Notes: generated by a model from the letters alone, not told the origin. DNA of 64,000 bases from Usnea hakonensis (GCA_013423325.1 BLJB01000209.1:1-64000), one strand, 5' to 3'; shown: positions 43,936 through 57,421, counted from the first letter of the stretch. A program made the numbers and translations.

Positions 43936-46900
43936 ATGCCCGAGCTCTCAGACTTTCTAGTGGGACAGACGGTCGAGCTCTTAAATGGCGTTAAAGCAAC
44001 TGTCCAATTCGTCGGTACCACCCACTTCGCTCCTGGGGACTGGATCGGAATAGAGCTGGAAGATGCATCCGGCAAAAATGATGGAGCTGTACAGGGCAAA
44101 CGTTATTTCGATTGCCCGCCGGGGCACGGCATGTTTATCAGACCTTCCGTTCCCAAGATCACCGACGAGTCTACCCCAAGACCGACCCCACGACCGAATG
44201 GCAAGGCAAACGGGGCCGCAACAAAAGGGGGACCGCCGAGTATGGGTATCGGAGGTGCCAGAAAGCAAAGTGTACTGGATCCAACTGCTACGAAGAGGCA
44301 GAGCATCAATTCGGGGAGCCCTACGCCTGCAGTGAGGCCTGGACCTGTATCAAGGTTGGGGGCAAGTGCTCTTGGGAAAACCCTCCAGCATTGTGTGTCT
44401 GTACTGACTGATCCAAGTCTCCAAATAAATCTCCTACCAAGCAGCTCGTCTCGTCCACCTCTAGCAAGTCTATTTCAGTAGATACCACGGCTCCGACTAC
44501 AGCCCGAAAGTCGATGCTTTCTCCTACAAAGCGGGCTTCAACTGGTCCTGCGCCTAGGGCGTCACGGCCTTCTATAGCAGGTACTATGAATGGCTCCGTA
44601 AAACCTTCTAGCCAAGCATCTTCATCTTTATCTCGAGGGCCTTCCAATAGGCTTTCAATGCGTCCAGCTACAAAAGAAGGGCTTGGATCCGTCAGCGGGG
44701 AGAGCCAACATAGCATAAACAGTATTCAAGAATCACCCGCAGAGTCTCCAGATTTTGAATCGCTCTCACCGCCGCCAGTGTCTGGGTCTGAGGATGATCG
44801 GTCAAAAGAGGCCGTTATTTCGCCATCATCCCAAGCTTCAGGTCTTAGTCTTCCTGCCTCAAGTCGCGGGAGGTCTCCCCCTTTTCCTAGCCAACGCCCT
44901 CCAACTGCAGGCACTGCGTCTCAAAGAGAGGTTGAGGACCTAAAGACTAAGCTACGATTGATCGAAAAGAAGCGCACGGAGGATAGAGAGAAATTGAAGA
45001 CCCTCGAGAAGGTCCAAGCCGACCGAGACAGGTTTGAAGGGATCATAGCGAAAATGCAGTTGAAGTATCAGCCGCAACAGCACGAAGTAGCCGAATTGAG
45101 AAAACGGCTCAAAGAAGAGGAGGCCAAGTACAAGGCTCTGGAGTCGCAGCAAGCTGAGAATGACTCGCTCAACGAGATGGCTACTCTTGATCGAGAGATG
45201 GCTGAGGAAACAGCAGAAAACCTGAAGACTGAACTGGAATCCCTACGGCAAAAACATGAAGAGCTTGAACTCGAATTAGAGGTACTTCGAGAAGAAAATG
45301 AGGAGCTTGGAAAGGAGATGAGCCCGGAAGAGAAGACGAGTCAGGGTTGGCTCCAAAAGGAGAGAGAAACGGAGCGTTACCGAGAGGCTCTGGTACGACT
45401 AAGAGACGTAACGCAGCAACAGGAAGGGAACCTGAGGAAACAAATCGTTGAACTTGAGCAAGATCTGGAAGACCTGAATAAGGTCAAAAGCGAGCATATG
45501 CATACAAAGGAGAAGCTCTTGCAATCGGAGTCTATTGTTGTGGAGCTGCGTGAACAGCTGGACACTGCCCTTGGAGCCGAGGAGATCATTGAGGAGCTAA
45601 CGGAAAAGAACATGGTGTTATCCGAGCGAATAGATGAGATGAGACAGACTATCGAGGACCTTGAGAGCTTGAAGGAGCTCAATGACGAGCTTGAAATCAA
45701 TCATACAGAGACCGAGAGGCAGCTCCAGAATGAGGTCGACTATAACGAGGCCTTGCTTGCCGAGGAGGCAAAGAAGCTAGCCACCCGGGATGGAACGATC
45801 CAAGATCTCGAGTACACAGTCACGCGTTTCCGCGATCTAGTCACCAACATGCAAAGTGATCTTCAAGACATGAGGGCTTCGCGACATATCTCCGAGACGG
45901 AAGCCAATGAGCTCAGCAGTCGTTCCAGAGCGATGATGGATCTCAACATGCGCTTACAGGTCTCTGCATCGAAAGCTCAAGTCAAAGCTATTGATCTGGA
46001 GCTTGGCAGGATGGATGCCCAAGAGTCTTTGGAACATCTGGCGATCGTGCAGCTATTCCTCCCTGAATCATATAAGGGCGAACGCGACTCTGTGCAATCA
46101 CTCCTACGCTTTAGGCGAATTAGGTTCAAGTCGACCATGATGCACCATTTCGTCAAAGAAAGAATGCACGGCCAAGCAACGCCTAGCCAGGAAGACGACA
46201 TTTTCACGTGCTGCGATATCCTGGATAAATTGACTTGGGTCTCGTTAACGTGCGATCGCTTCATCAACAGCATAGAGACGTGCGATCTGGAAGCTTTCAA
46301 GAGGATTGGTGCTGCTTCGTACGAGCTTGAGCCCGTCGAACGTGCCTTTAATGTGTGGATTGATGGCCTGAAAAGAGACGATCTCAAAGCCAGCCAATGC
46401 GCCAACGAGCTGCAGCGGTCCATTGCACTCATGTCGCATCTTGCTGAAATTCACATTGGCAAGGACCTATCGCACTACGCTAACGAAGTTCACATGCGGG
46501 CTACCATGATGCAAAGCTTTTTGGAGAACTCTGCTAGCGCACTGTCTCACATGAAATTGATATCTGAAGCTAAGATTCCTAGAACCAGCATTGAGAGCGA
46601 TGAAGAAAATACAGACTATGAAGAGTTTCTGCGGAAGATGGATGCATTGATTTCGCAGACCCGCAGTGCAAAGGTCATCAGCAGCAAGTCCATTCATCAT
46701 TTGCAAGAGCTGCAGTCCAGATCGCTTACCCTCGAGCCTTCAACTGCCAATACGGCGGAGACTTCCGAGAATGCCGCATCTGAGTTCGCCTCCATCATCC
46801 GTACGGCAGGCATAAATACACTGCATCTCCTCACGGAAGAAGCTCGCAGTGTTCCTGTCTCGTACGAGGTTTTACTAGATCAGTTGCCGTTCTCCTCGCT

Positions 46901-47942
46901 AGCCACAAAACTACACTCTACTATTGGGCAGCTACAGACTTTCTATAACCTTGCAAGCAGTCTGACCCAGACCGTCGAGTTCCCTTCGCCACCTCCACCA
47001 CCGCCTTGGCAATCGCTTGCTCAAAACTTGCGGGCTGCCACCGCTGATCTGGTGTTACGAGAAACGGAGCTTGAACGGTTGAGGGATGAAATGACTGAAA
47101 AGAACACCACCCTCGCTATGAAAGAAAGGCTTACTGAAGAAATGAGCGTCAAAGTCGAGGTCCTCGAAAAGCGTGTCGGTGAATTTGGCGGACGAAGGGA
47201 GAAAGTCAGAGAGCTAGAGACCAATGTCGAAGCTGCGGCCTTTAGGGAAAAGGACCTCCTCGGCAAGCTCGCAAATCTCCAAAATGAGCTTCGCAGTCTT
47301 GAAGCACAACGTGAGAAATGGAAGCAGGTCCCTCAAGACGCAGCGCCAATGCCAATACCCAACCAGACACCGCCTACTACCACTTCCCAAGCCTCTCTCC
47401 GCCAGATCGAAAACCTCAAAACCGAAATCAAAGCTTTGCAGTCATCCATCCGCTACCTCCGCTCAGCCTCCTACGATCACAATCTCTCCTCCTCACACAC
47501 CTTCCTCTCAACACCAATCGCTTCTCGTACCCCCTCCACTCCACCACCCTTCCAAACCGAAGCCAAAGACGTCCTCAAGGAAATGCTCACCCTCGTCTCT
47601 CAGCCCCACAATCAAATCGTCCGCTTACACCCCCGCGATAAAGCAGATCGCCTCCGCTGGAGACCGGCTTGTGAGACGAGTCGGTGGAAAGTGCAGAGGC
47701 AGAAAGAGGAGTGGGAGGAGTGGAGGGAGTGGAGGGATGGGGTGGCGAGGAAGGCGGTGATTGGTGTGAGGGAGAGGGAGAGGAGGTCGGAGGCGAGAAG
47801 TAGGAATGCAAGGGATCCGCTGGTCCAATCTTTACCGGCTAAGATGGGTGATGGAAAGTTGCTGAAGCTTGTGAGGGATGGGGAGCAAGATAAGTTAGAG
47901 GAAGAAGAAGAAGAAGAAGGGTTGGGCTTAGAGGGGGTTTAG
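43936..47942 (+). CDS. ro-3: dynactin large subunit p150-Glued
   Basis: The model has two exons (43936-44331 and 44418-47942; intron of 86 nt from GTGAGG to AAG, phase 0) and encodes 1306 aa. An N-terminal CAP-Gly domain (about residues 6-75; FVGTTHFAPGDWIGIEL, GKNDGAVQGKRYFDC, GHGMFIRP) binds microtubule plus ends. A Ser/Pro/Lys-rich basic linker follows, then long coiled coils (about 305-680), the conserved dynactin domain (from FLPESYKGERDSVQS onwards), a second coiled coil (about 1000-1110) and an acidic poly-Glu tail. It is the dynein co-activator subunit, named ro-3 in Neurospora, nudM in Aspergillus and NIP100 in yeast. Splice choice at the short intron is the least certain part. It is a housekeeping gene. 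Confidence 0.95.
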
Positions 47943-48325
47943 TACGTTATTGTGGTTTGTGTGATGATCTCTGGGGTGGGTGGGTCTTTATATTGCAGTT
48001 AGATTGATACCCTCTAGCCGTTCCCCGTTTTTCTTTTTTTTGATTGATTGATCGGAGCTGCTGCTGCTATACACTCACGGTTTCGACATCATCTTCGTTC
48101 TGTGGTTGTTGTATGGCTTGCTGTGTAGACTCTTGAGCTGGCTGAAGCTGAGTAAGATAGATGCATTGCAAGATATCTTGCGAATTAGCTATTCGTAATA
48201 ATCAGACACGTCGCTGCGTCGCTTCGAGGAAGAAAAGAAGGAAACTGTGATGCGTTCCCCACAATTGTCACATTTCTCAAACTCTTGTCCTTTATCAAAT
48301 ACACATCCATCCATCCATCCACCCC
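47943..48325. other. convergent 3' intergenic region
   Basis: T-rich and CATC-repeat-containing DNA between two converging gene ends. Nothing else is seen. Confidence 0.6.
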
Positions 48326-50182
48326 TCACTCCCCATGCCCAGGCGCCAACCCCCCAGCATCCACCGCCCTCCCCCCCCTCCCATTCATCTTCCCCACCTC
48401 CCTCGCATACCCCAACCCCGACCCCTCCACCAGCTGCTGATACGTGCGCAAACACCAGTCCAGTTCCTCCCCCGGCGTCCGCCTCAGCGACAGCAGCGCC
48501 GCCCGCAGCGCGAACAGGCTCTTTTGCGGGCCCAGCACGCCCATGCTGTCGTGTAGGCAGTACGGCATAGAGCGGATGATGTTGGTGGCGTTTTCTAAGC
48601 GGCCGGCGTCGCCGTGCTGGAGGAGTAGGTGGCGGGCTGTCTGCGATAGGTTAGGGACGCTGTGGTGGTGATGGTGGTGGTGGTGGTTGTCTTTTTGGTC
48701 AGGTTGGATGAGGGCGTGGGAGGAGAGGATGGAGGCGCAGAGGAGGGCGACGGTGTTGCTGAGGGCTATTTTGCAGCCCCAGAAGGTGGTGGTCAGGTGC
48801 GCGGTTCGGAGGTCGGGGAATGAGAAGGGGGAGCGGTTGGTTGGGGGGAGGATGGCGGTGGTGGTGTGGTCAAGGCCGTCGTTTGGTGGGGTGAGCCAGT
48901 GGAGTGGTGTTGGGGAGTGACGGGCGAAGTCTTGATGCCAGAGGCTGAATGTGGCGTCTAGGGCGGAGCAACGGCGCAGGTATTTGGCGAGTAGGGAGCT
49001 TGGCGCGTCGGGACTGAGGAGGTTTGCTTTGTCAATGTCTTCGAATAGAGCGGCTAGAGCGAAGCCGTGGTCGTTGAGTCTTTGGGAGAAATCTTTTCTT
49101 GGATGTGGCTCTTTTAGTCTCTCGTCTAAAGGTCGCGTGCCCCATTCCGGGTGCCCCAGGGGAGACGCTTTACGATTCTGTATGGCTTGCATCATCTACG
49201 AACAATCCTTAGATCTGAAATGATTACAGCTTCAGCTAATACGTACCGCCGAGAGACGAACCGACTCCAGGAGTGCGTACCCAAAGGCAGAGCGATGGCG
49301 ATCGGGACCCCGAAGGAGCATCAGACGTGTCACACCATTCGTATGACCGTTCCATCCAGCTATCGAGTTATTCGTAGGCTCACAAAACTGTCCGGTCTCA
49401 CTCAGCTCCACATCAAGCGCAAGCTTTCCAAACAAGGTGCCTACCTCGTAAATGGAGAGGATGTTCCCAGAAGCCAGCGTTTCGTCTTGCCACATGGTAC
49501 TCTCATCGTAGAGAGCCTTCTGGATCACTTGCAACGCTTGGCCGTATAGTGCTCTCCCACCAAGAGTAAGCGCATTATCACGATGAATCCAGCCTAGTCT
49601 GGACATGGCCAAAGCTTTCAGGGATAAGCGTAAGGCTGGCGAAGGGTCTGGGAGGCTTAGTGCTTGTTGGAGCCAAGGGACTTGACAGCCGCTTTGGGCG
49701 CTCTGCTGTGGAGACCAGTGTTCCCAAAAGGTGGAAATCAGCTGCGCTTCATAAGCTGCGGCATGCCTGGGTTGGAGTGGCACATGGTCTGGGACTGGCT
49801 TTTGAATACGTGGATAGCTACTCTGCTGTACGACTCTGGGTGCAGCGAACGATGGCATGAAAGGGACCGACGATAATACGAGTAGTTTATCTTGCGGTCG
49901 TTTTGCTTCTTCGAATGGTTCTCGTTTCACAATACCTTCTTTGGTGCGATTGATGAAGACGGGATAGCGGGCATAACCCTCACACACCCTCCCACCATCG
50001 AGACATCTCCGGCAAAACGGTTGCTGAAGATCACACTATGTATCATGTATGATGTGAGCGAGAAGGGAGCTAGGTATGCTTGGCTCTAACGTGAAAAGTG
50101 ATGCAGGATGACATCTTCATACCTTCTTTCTGCGTCGGCGGCAGGTGAGACAAGCTTTCGATTTTCTTGCTACACCAACCAT
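48326..50182 (-). CDS. Zn2Cys6 transcription factor, 572 aa
   Basis: The model has three exons (50182-50123, 50035-49247, 49195-48326) with introns of 87 and 51 nt starting GTATGA and GTACGT. The first exon encodes only 20 residues and carries half of the zinc cluster: C11-x2-C14-x6-C21-x6-C28-x2-C31-x6-C38 forms only after splicing. The remainder is a fungal-specific transcription-factor domain with NxxxGxxNGVTRLMLLRGP-type and QAIQNRKASPL segments. A run of eight histidines, encoded by a GTG/ATG-rich repeat near 48662-48688, lies in the C-terminal half. It is a nuclear regulator with unknown targets, convergent with the dynactin gene. Confidence 0.9.
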
Positions 50183-51886
50183 TCTTTACATATCGACCCG
50201 GCTGAGGCTATATCCGTTTCAATCCATCTGAGGATGATTATGATTATTCTTTGGGTTATGGGTACGAGATGACCTCGCTAGGTTTTTATAACTCCATAAA
50301 GATACAAGGGCAGTGGAGGCTGAAAGAGCGGTAGGCATTGTCAGCTTTGGGCTTATTATTAGAAGTGTAAGATGTGATTGCCAACACATTATTGGGGCAT
50401 CTTGACGATGATGGTGCATCGATGCTTCCATCCGAGGATCCTCCGTGCTGCCCCCTCAGCCCTATCAAGTCAGACTAAAGAATTTACGCTAAGCTATATT
50501 TGGGTCTGAAGTCGCGCGACTTCAGGGATTGGCCTTGGCATGCAAAAAGCTTGGCACATCACTCGCTCAAGCCTAATGCGAAGTAGTCTCGTAGTGTAGC
50601 CAAAGGGACCCTGCCAATTGACAACCTGGACATCCCTCAGACTTGTATAGGTAAGGTATGTTGATCTCAACTTCCGCAAAGCGGCAACGCTTGCTAGTCA
50701 CAGAGGGGGAAGAGTATTCAAGATACGCATGATTAAGGCGTGCCTTCATCCCTTTCAGCAATCGCAGCCTACCTTAACCTAGCCTCGCACCTCTCGCAAC
50801 AACTTTGATACCTTAAGGCCCAATAGTCATCATGAGCATTCATGTTTGAGCTCTTCCAACAACCTTCTGATCCCCCTTCTCACATGCATTCAAGTCCTCC
50901 CCATGCCTTATCGCCCTCTGATAAGCTCTGAGTGTCTCCTCCACATTCTCAATCTCATCGTCTTCCCAGTCCGCCACCATCGGTCTGCGCTCATCATCGC
51001 TCTCCCTCACTAAAGTGTTTTAATCTACCTGCGCTTTTGCAATATCGCCGTGAATATCAACCAAACGCGATGAATGCAAAATATAGTATTCCGGCACCTT
51101 GTCTATCGGAGCCCTGGACAGTATGGCTCCGTATGCAACGTTTTGCTCCAATGGACGGAGATGCGTTATCAGGATCGGTATCTGAGTGACCTTGACCTTG
51201 AATCTGCAGCCTTCGTCATAGCACGGGCGTTAGCATTTATTCATCACATACTTATCCGATTCTCGTTCCCAGTCGCCTCTGAACCTCTTTCTTCCCAGTT
51301 CCTTTCCTGGTGCCACAGACGCGGCGAGTATTGGACATCTCAAGAGTGAATCTGGGATTGAATATGTTTTGAAATCCAGAGCTATTTCGGACGGAGAAGC
51401 TGTTGGTGAATCGAGTTTCGTGGATAGGCTTGTTGTCTGGAAGAGGTTTTCTGGATTCACCATATCGCATTCTGGTCTTAAAAATATAGTGATGATGCGT
51501 GCAAGCAGCCTACCTGCTCGCACCCTTCAATGGCGGTGTATGCGGCCATTCGCTTACGCTGTTTGATGGCGATGGTGGGGGTGGATACTGAGATGCCATG
51601 CGTGTTTGGTACGTATTGAGTTGCTGCAATTGCTGATTCCGAGAAGGTGATCCGGATATTGCCTACAACCCTTCCCTGTTGACTCGATTCTTCAAAGCAA
51701 AAGAGTGGGTCTGAGGCTGATTCGTTCCAGCCAAGACAGAAATACTGCAATAAAAAAGGGCATCCAGAAATGGCAGTTGAAAAATACGCACCGGAAAATA
51801 TTGCAATAAAAATTGCCCTCATCATCCCTTCTCATCTTCCCTCTCTACACAACATCACCAACCGTCCACCTAACAAATCGCCTCAA
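50183..51886. other. intergenic region
   Basis: About 1.7 kb with only short overlapping frames (at most 115 codons) and no recognised motif. The 3' end is CT-rich and probably belongs to the promoter of the small membrane-protein gene. Confidence 0.5.
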
Positions 51887-52309
51887 ATGGAAAGACAAAC
51901 AATGACAACACCCCTCCCTGCCCCCGGCAAATCCACCACGATCACCGATGAGGGTAATCACAACGCCCTTCTCACCGAAATCCACCAAATAATCGACGAC
52001 TTCATCACCTGGCTGTTAGCCTTATGCATCGAAATAGCATTCTTCGTCGCACTTTTGGGGCAATGGATCTGGATGGGACTGATGGTGTGGTGGCGGTGCA
52101 CGGTGGTGCTGCTGTTTGCCTTGCTGGTGGTACTGGGGGTGAATGTGCTGTCGTTATCGCTGCTGGGGATCGGGGTGAGGTGGATCTATAATTGTGTGAC
52201 GGAGATGCAGAGGGAGAATGAAAGGGAGAGGTTTTGGGCGGTGAGGGGAAGGGGGAGGAAAAGAGAGAGAGGCAGAGAGGATACTGGGAGCGCGCATCGA
52301 GGGGATTGA
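51887..52309 (+). CDS. small membrane protein, hypothetical
   Basis: A 140-codon reading from the ATG at 51887. An in-frame ATG at 51770 would add 39 residues but lies in AT/CT-rich leader-like DNA. A polar N terminus of about 40 residues is followed by two or three hydrophobic helices (about 40-60, 64-85 and 88-105, rich in Leu, Val, Trp) and a very basic C-terminal tail (RGRGRKRERGRE). The positive-inside rule suggests a cytosolic tail. No family is recognised. The biased membrane-protein composition supports a real gene, but it could be a chance frame. Confidence 0.5.
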   Translation: MERQTMTTPLPAPGKSTTITDEGNHNALLTEIHQIIDDFITWLLALCIEIAFFVALLGQWIWMGLMVWWRCTVVLLFALLVVLGVNVLSLSLLGIGVRWIYNCVTEMQRENERERFWAVRGRGRKRERGREDTGSAHRGD

Positions 52310-53698
52310 ACAGTGGGAAGGTGTGAGTGGCGGCTTTATCTTGGGCTTGTGGCGAAGTTTGGAGCCTGATTCGAAATGTGGATCTTTTGAATTGGGGAAT
52401 GTCGTTGTTGTTGATACAATGTCGGACCATTAAAGACTGTTGAAAGATAATGATCTTCGAACTTTCCCCGTTGATTCACCCTTTTTCACACTCATCTTCC
52501 CCTGTATCGAAATCCGCACCGCAACATGTGCACACTTGCAATGAATGCATGTCTGATAAGCTCCGACAGCCAGTAGATCTGGATAAAGCCATTCTTTTCT
52601 CTTTTCTCCGTTGGGTAGGAATGTCAAAAGAGAACTGAGCCCGAATCTACTTCCTTTGTAATTGTCCACCTACTCAGCTAGGAGCCATACTACTTTGGGC
52701 TAGCGACATCACACTAACCGACACTATTTCTTCAGCAATCTCCAATCATTCCTCCCCCTCACCACACCCTCACCCCGAACAACCACACACACATCCCCCA
52801 CACCATCGCCAGCCTACCACACCGTCCATCCTTCCGCCAATAGCACCCACTTCCCGCAAAGAGCCATACGCACTAAATTAAATATGTATACCCTGCCTCA
52901 CCCTGCGCTGGAAGGGAAATTTGATATATTGGGGATCTAGTGTGGAAGAGGGGATTGGTGGAGGAGATGAGGAAGGCGTTTAAGAGCTGAGGTGGCGTTT
53001 GGGGGCGATGTGTGAAGGATTGGGTGGATGGAGGATATCGGGAAAGGCTGATGGGAGAGTGGTGCAGATTGGGGCGGAGGTGGGAAGATCGGGATAAATG
53101 GAAGAAATGGAATACAAGTTGTGGGGAAAGCAACGACAGACGCCTACTGTCAATCGTTCTGGTAAGCTCTTGCCAATCTCGAGCAAGGAGCGAAAAGCCA
53201 GAGTAGCTTACTCTCTAAGAGTAGACCCAGGCCTTCCTACGATATCTATAGCGGCGTATCCTCACTATCATCAAGTCTGCACGAGGATCCTACCCAAGGA
53301 CTAGACATTTCTTTGCTTGCGAGATGGCAGACTCGAACGGGGCAAGACTATTGGGGAGGTTGGAAGAGGATGGGACAATGGTCCTCCTCCAAGGGATGGA
53401 TACCACAAGGGATAAAGAGGCCTTTCTGCAGCTAGGAACGACCATGTCCTCTTTGTTCGTCTAGTACTGTATTTTCAACAATTCGGATCTTCCAATACGT
53501 GTTGGATGTCTTGCGATCGAACAACAAGATTCTTCCTGGTGTTGTCTTCAATAACCTTCTGGCCGTCAACACAAACCCCGGAGCTCTTGTTTATTCCTGG
53601 TGTCTTCAAGGTGTTGTCAACAGGGTTTACCATGATTATGATTATATTTCACAAAACACCAGGATGACATCTACAACAACGCCTGAATCTGGTCCAAG
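52310..53698. other. intergenic region
   Basis: No supportable gene. Short frames on both strands overlap. The frame at 53499-53870 partly overlaps the hypothetical gene downstream in another phase and is not called. Confidence 0.5.
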
Positions 53699-54544
53699 AT
53701 GCAAGAACCCCAGTCTCGGTCACGCAAAGAGATCTTACAAGCGGAAGCACGGGCGACCCAACATAGATTGGGACTTGAGAACTCGCCATCGAGATGGCAA
53801 GGTGGACAGGATGGCTGGTGCTGGGGGAAAAAGTATATCAAGGCACAGAATTCGAAGGCTTGGCCGATGAGATTGGTGGGGGTCAACAGCTGGCCTACCA
53901 AGATATCTACCTTACCGCCCCAGGCACAGCTCATGGCGTACGAAAAACTTTCGAAGACCTCGAGACCGGATCAAGATGCCGCGTACTACAATTTACACTG
54001 CCAGCAGCTCAACAACGTTCGGTGCAGGATTGCTTATCAGCTGTCAATCCACAAAAAGGAGAACCAGCAATTCCAACAAATGTTTCGGTCCTTCATCGTG
54101 CGCAAGGACAGATCTATCACGTCGACAGAACTGAAGAAAAAAGCGCACAAGAACTTCCATGCACGTGAATCACAACGAGCCTTCGCGAGAGGCTTGGAAG
54201 TGCTGATAGAGAAGTGCGAGGTTCGACTGCAGAAGAATAAGGATTTCACACCTGGAGATTGGCGGTCGTATAAAGAGAGGCCGAGATGGGCCGATGGTAG
54301 GAGAGGCTGGACTGGGTTGAAACCGGAGGAAATTGAAAATCGCAATGTCAAAGCCGCTAAAGGCGATGGACATGGCCTGACGGAAATAAGAAGTGAGAAG
54401 TTGCAAGCAGGATTAAGGGCACGATATGCGAGGATCTTCCCAAAGGCAGCGGACAGAAGACTTGCACCTTCTGCCTCTGGGCACAGAGAAGGAGAAGGTG
54501 TGCGGGCAGCGCGCCAGAAGCCGGCCAAGGTGATACTCTCTTAG
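53699..54544 (+). CDS. hypothetical basic protein, 281 aa
   Basis: A single open frame with an ATG at 53699. The product is rich in Lys, Arg, Gln and Glu, with helix-forming segments (for example KEILQAEARATQHRLGLE near the N terminus and LEVLIEKCEVRLQ in the middle) and tryptophan-containing motifs (DWRSYKERPRW, RRGWTGL). There is no signal peptide, membrane segment or known domain. The composition is unlike the low-complexity shadow frames and its length is above chance. It might be a lineage-specific nuclear or RNA-associated protein; this is a guess from charge alone. Confidence 0.45.
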   Translation: MQEPQSRSRKEILQAEARATQHRLGLENSPSRWQGGQDGWCWGKKYIKAQNSKAWPMRLVGVNSWPTKISTLPPQAQLMAYEKLSKTSRPDQDAAYYNLHCQQLNNVRCRIAYQLSIHKKENQQFQQMFRSFIVRKDRSITSTELKKKAHKNFHARESQRAFARGLEVLIEKCEVRLQKNKDFTPGDWRSYKERPRWADGRRGWTGLKPEEIENRNVKAAKGDGHGLTEIRSEKLQAGLRARYARIFPKAADRRLAPSASGHREGEGVRAARQKPAKVILS

Positions 54545-55984
54545 ACTCCTACTTAGCCCTCGGAGAGAGTGCGGTAGATTGAGACTAGAAAGTGATGAAG
54601 AGATAGATACTTCTCAATATGTAGGCAAGACTTTGGACACGTCTCGTGCAAATTATCCAGGGCAGATGGCTCGGTGCACATACAAAGGTGCAGCATACAA
54701 TCATGATGCATGGGCATAGGAGCAGAGAGAATAATGAAAGTAATGGTTTTGTGATTTTTGAATCCTGTTTAATAACGGCCTTTTGTGGGCCCGATGAGAT
54801 AAGGTGCAGATTGCGAGATCGGAGGCTGTGCAGACTCCACAAACTCTTACTCTCCGTATCATCCTTCATATCTTCTCACTCCCAAGGACCTCAATTGATG
54901 AAATACCCATTCCACTTCTGATTGACCAGAAAGACACATTGGAGCCTTGTGGTAGCATAGGTGCTGGAGCTGGAGCCGGAGCCCTGAAGCGAGGATGGTA
55001 GGGCAAGCGGCAGCCCCAACGGGGAGAGCGCGCTCCTCAACGACAACATATTCCATGAGCAATGTCAGTCCATGCTTTCTTCGCCTTCCTCTTCTCCTCT
55101 TCTCTTCTTCTTTCTCTTTCTCATCTCTCGTTCTGCCACTCCTTTGTCGGTGTTCTTGAAGCTGGTTCGATCTTCGGAGATATCTCCGCTGCCATGATTT
55201 ATGCGGGCAGTGGCGATGGAGATTGGACCTCCCATGGAGCGGAAAGGCACGAGACTGGTTTCCAAGATTGCATGCAATGGGGTGTGGCTGTTGGGGTGTG
55301 CCTGCGTATGGACGCATTCAATAATGTGTGGTGGTGCTACTGGTTGCCGGCCTCCCCTGTCACGCTCAGTGGTGGCTTAACCGAAAGACAGCACATGGCT
55401 CTCCAATGGTAACCCCCTTCAACTGGAATGCCATCTCTGCGAATCTCCTGGTTTTTGTACTATTACAAACTTGGCCCAATGGCTCAAGTCATTTCCCTTT
55501 TCTTGGTCTTGCTGAGGGGTAGACCTTCTATTTGCGGACCAGCGGGTTTTTTTTGGGCATGGGGGTCGGGCGCGGACAAATTTCGGCACAAAGAATTCAA
55601 TAATACATCGTTCGTTATTTTCATTTTCCCATCTGTTTACGGAACATCTGGCATTCACCAATACTGTCCATATCGGAAGGTCACACCCAGGGATCAGATG
55701 GTATTGCTATACGGCCGCCCGGGACTGCAGGCTGACAGAAAGAGCCTTGTGCTACATGGGTTTTATCATTCGCCCTTGCTGTATTCTCAATCAAACGCAG
55801 CTTCCCTGGCCATCTGCATCTGCTCTCAACACAATTTTCCAAGCAGACCTTGCTTGAATGGCTGTCTATTTCATTCTCTTACCTGTCACAAACATTTATC
55901 ATCAATTTAATCTCGTCTCTGAAACATTGTCTTTTATCATCATTTGTACCTCGTGAAGCACGCGACCAGCGTCAACGACCCACC
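54545..55984. other. intergenic region and probable long 5' leader
   Basis: The left part lacks a credible gene. CT-rich sequence (about 55070-55140) and the last 300-400 bases probably hold the promoter and leader of the PFK-2/FBPase-2 gene. Frames up to 160 codons here have mixed composition and no motif. Confidence 0.5.
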
Positions 55985-57421
55985 ATGGCTGGCCTATACA
56001 GGAAGACTAACAGTGAAGGGGTACAGGTCGAAGATACTCGAATTGTAGTTGTCATGGTTGGTCTGCCCGCCAGAGGTAAGAGCCTGATAGCTCAAAAAGG
56101 TATGTCGCCCTCCTACCATCGACTTTGGCACGAGCTGAAGCTGACCATAGATAATTGAATCAGTCGTCCGATACCTGCGATGGCTCTCCATCAATGCCAA
56201 GGCCTTCAATGTTGGCTCCTACCGCCGGCAGGATACCCCACAGCCCACAGCCGACTTCTTCGACACAAAAAATAAGGAAGGCGAGCGGATGCGACATGCT
56301 GCTGCCGAAGCCGCAGTGAACGACATGCTCAAATGGTTCAAGACGGACGGGGGAATCGTGGCTATCTTCGATGCTACCAACTCTACAAAGGCTCGAAGAC
56401 GATGGGTACGTCAACGCTGCGAAGCCAACGGTATTGAGACACTCTACGTTGAGTCGAAATGTGATTCTGAAGAGACCATCATGGCAAATATAATGGAAGT
56501 GAAGACTACATCGCCCGACTACAAAGGCCAAGATCCAGAAGCGGCTGCACTGGACTTTCGAAACCGGATACGTAATTATGAGAAGGTCTATGAGACGATC
56601 GATGAGGATGAAAAGGACTTGACATATGTGAAGCTGATCAATGTGGGCAAACAAGTCATCATCAACCAAATTCGGGATTACCTGCAAAGCCGTGTTGTCT
56701 ACTACCTAATGAATCTCCACATCCGCCCTCGCTCTATCTGGCTATCAAGGGTACGTATCCTCTCCTTCACAAAACCAATGCCATTCTGACCCTTATCTAG
56801 CATGGCGAGTCCGAGTACAACCTCTCTGGCAAAATCGGCGGCGACGCCAACATATCAGAACGTGGCGAACTCTATGCCCGCGCGCTCCCCAACCTCGTCG
56901 CTTCTTCCGTCGGCGACGACCGCCAGCTGACAATCTGGACCTCGACCCTCAAACGAACCATCCAAACGGCTCGGTTCCTCGCCGCATCGCCAAACGGGTA
57001 CGACAAGCTCGAATGGAAAGCCCTAGATGAACTAGACTCGGGCGCCTGCGACGGCCTCACGTACCAAGAGATTTCAGACACCTACCCCGAAGACTTCAAA
57101 GCCCGAGACGACGACAAGTACAACTATCGCTATCGCGGCGGCGAATCATACCGCGACGTCGTCATCCGGCTCGAGCCCATCATCATGGAACTCGAGCGCA
57201 GCGAGAACATCATCATCGTGACGCACCAGGCCGTCCTGCGGTGCATCTACGCTTACTACATGAACGTGCCGCAGGAGCAGAGCCCCTGGATGGAGGTGCC
57301 CTTGCACACGCTCATCAAGTTGACGCCTAGGGCGTACAGTACCGAGGAGCAGCGCTTCAAGGCGAACATCCCGGCCGTCAGCACGTTTAGGAGTAAGGGG
57401 AGTACGGCGAAGCATCAGTGA
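55985..57421 (+). CDS. 6-phosphofructo-2-kinase/fructose-2,6-bisphosphatase
   Basis: The model has three exons (55985-56099, 56164-56750, 56801-57421) with introns of 64 and 50 nt, and encodes 440 aa. It makes and degrades fructose-2,6-bisphosphate, the cytosolic signal that controls phosphofructokinase-1 and gluconeogenesis. The kinase half has Walker A GLPARGKS (26-33) and FDATNSTKARR. The phosphatase half has the catalytic RHGES (Arg234, His235), a second arginine in STLKRTIQTARF and the conserved THQAVLRC. Both catalytic sites look intact, so a bifunctional enzyme is expected. The start is supported because the protein begins just before the kinase core. It lacks the long N- and C-terminal regulatory extensions of some fungal homologues. 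It is a housekeeping gene. Confidence 0.95.

Noticed and set aside
44332..44481. Unspliced reading at the start of dynactin p150
   Set aside because: The first frame stops at 44481, whereas removing the 86-nt GTGAGG...AAG intron joins the CAP-Gly exon in phase to the Ser/Lys-rich linker.
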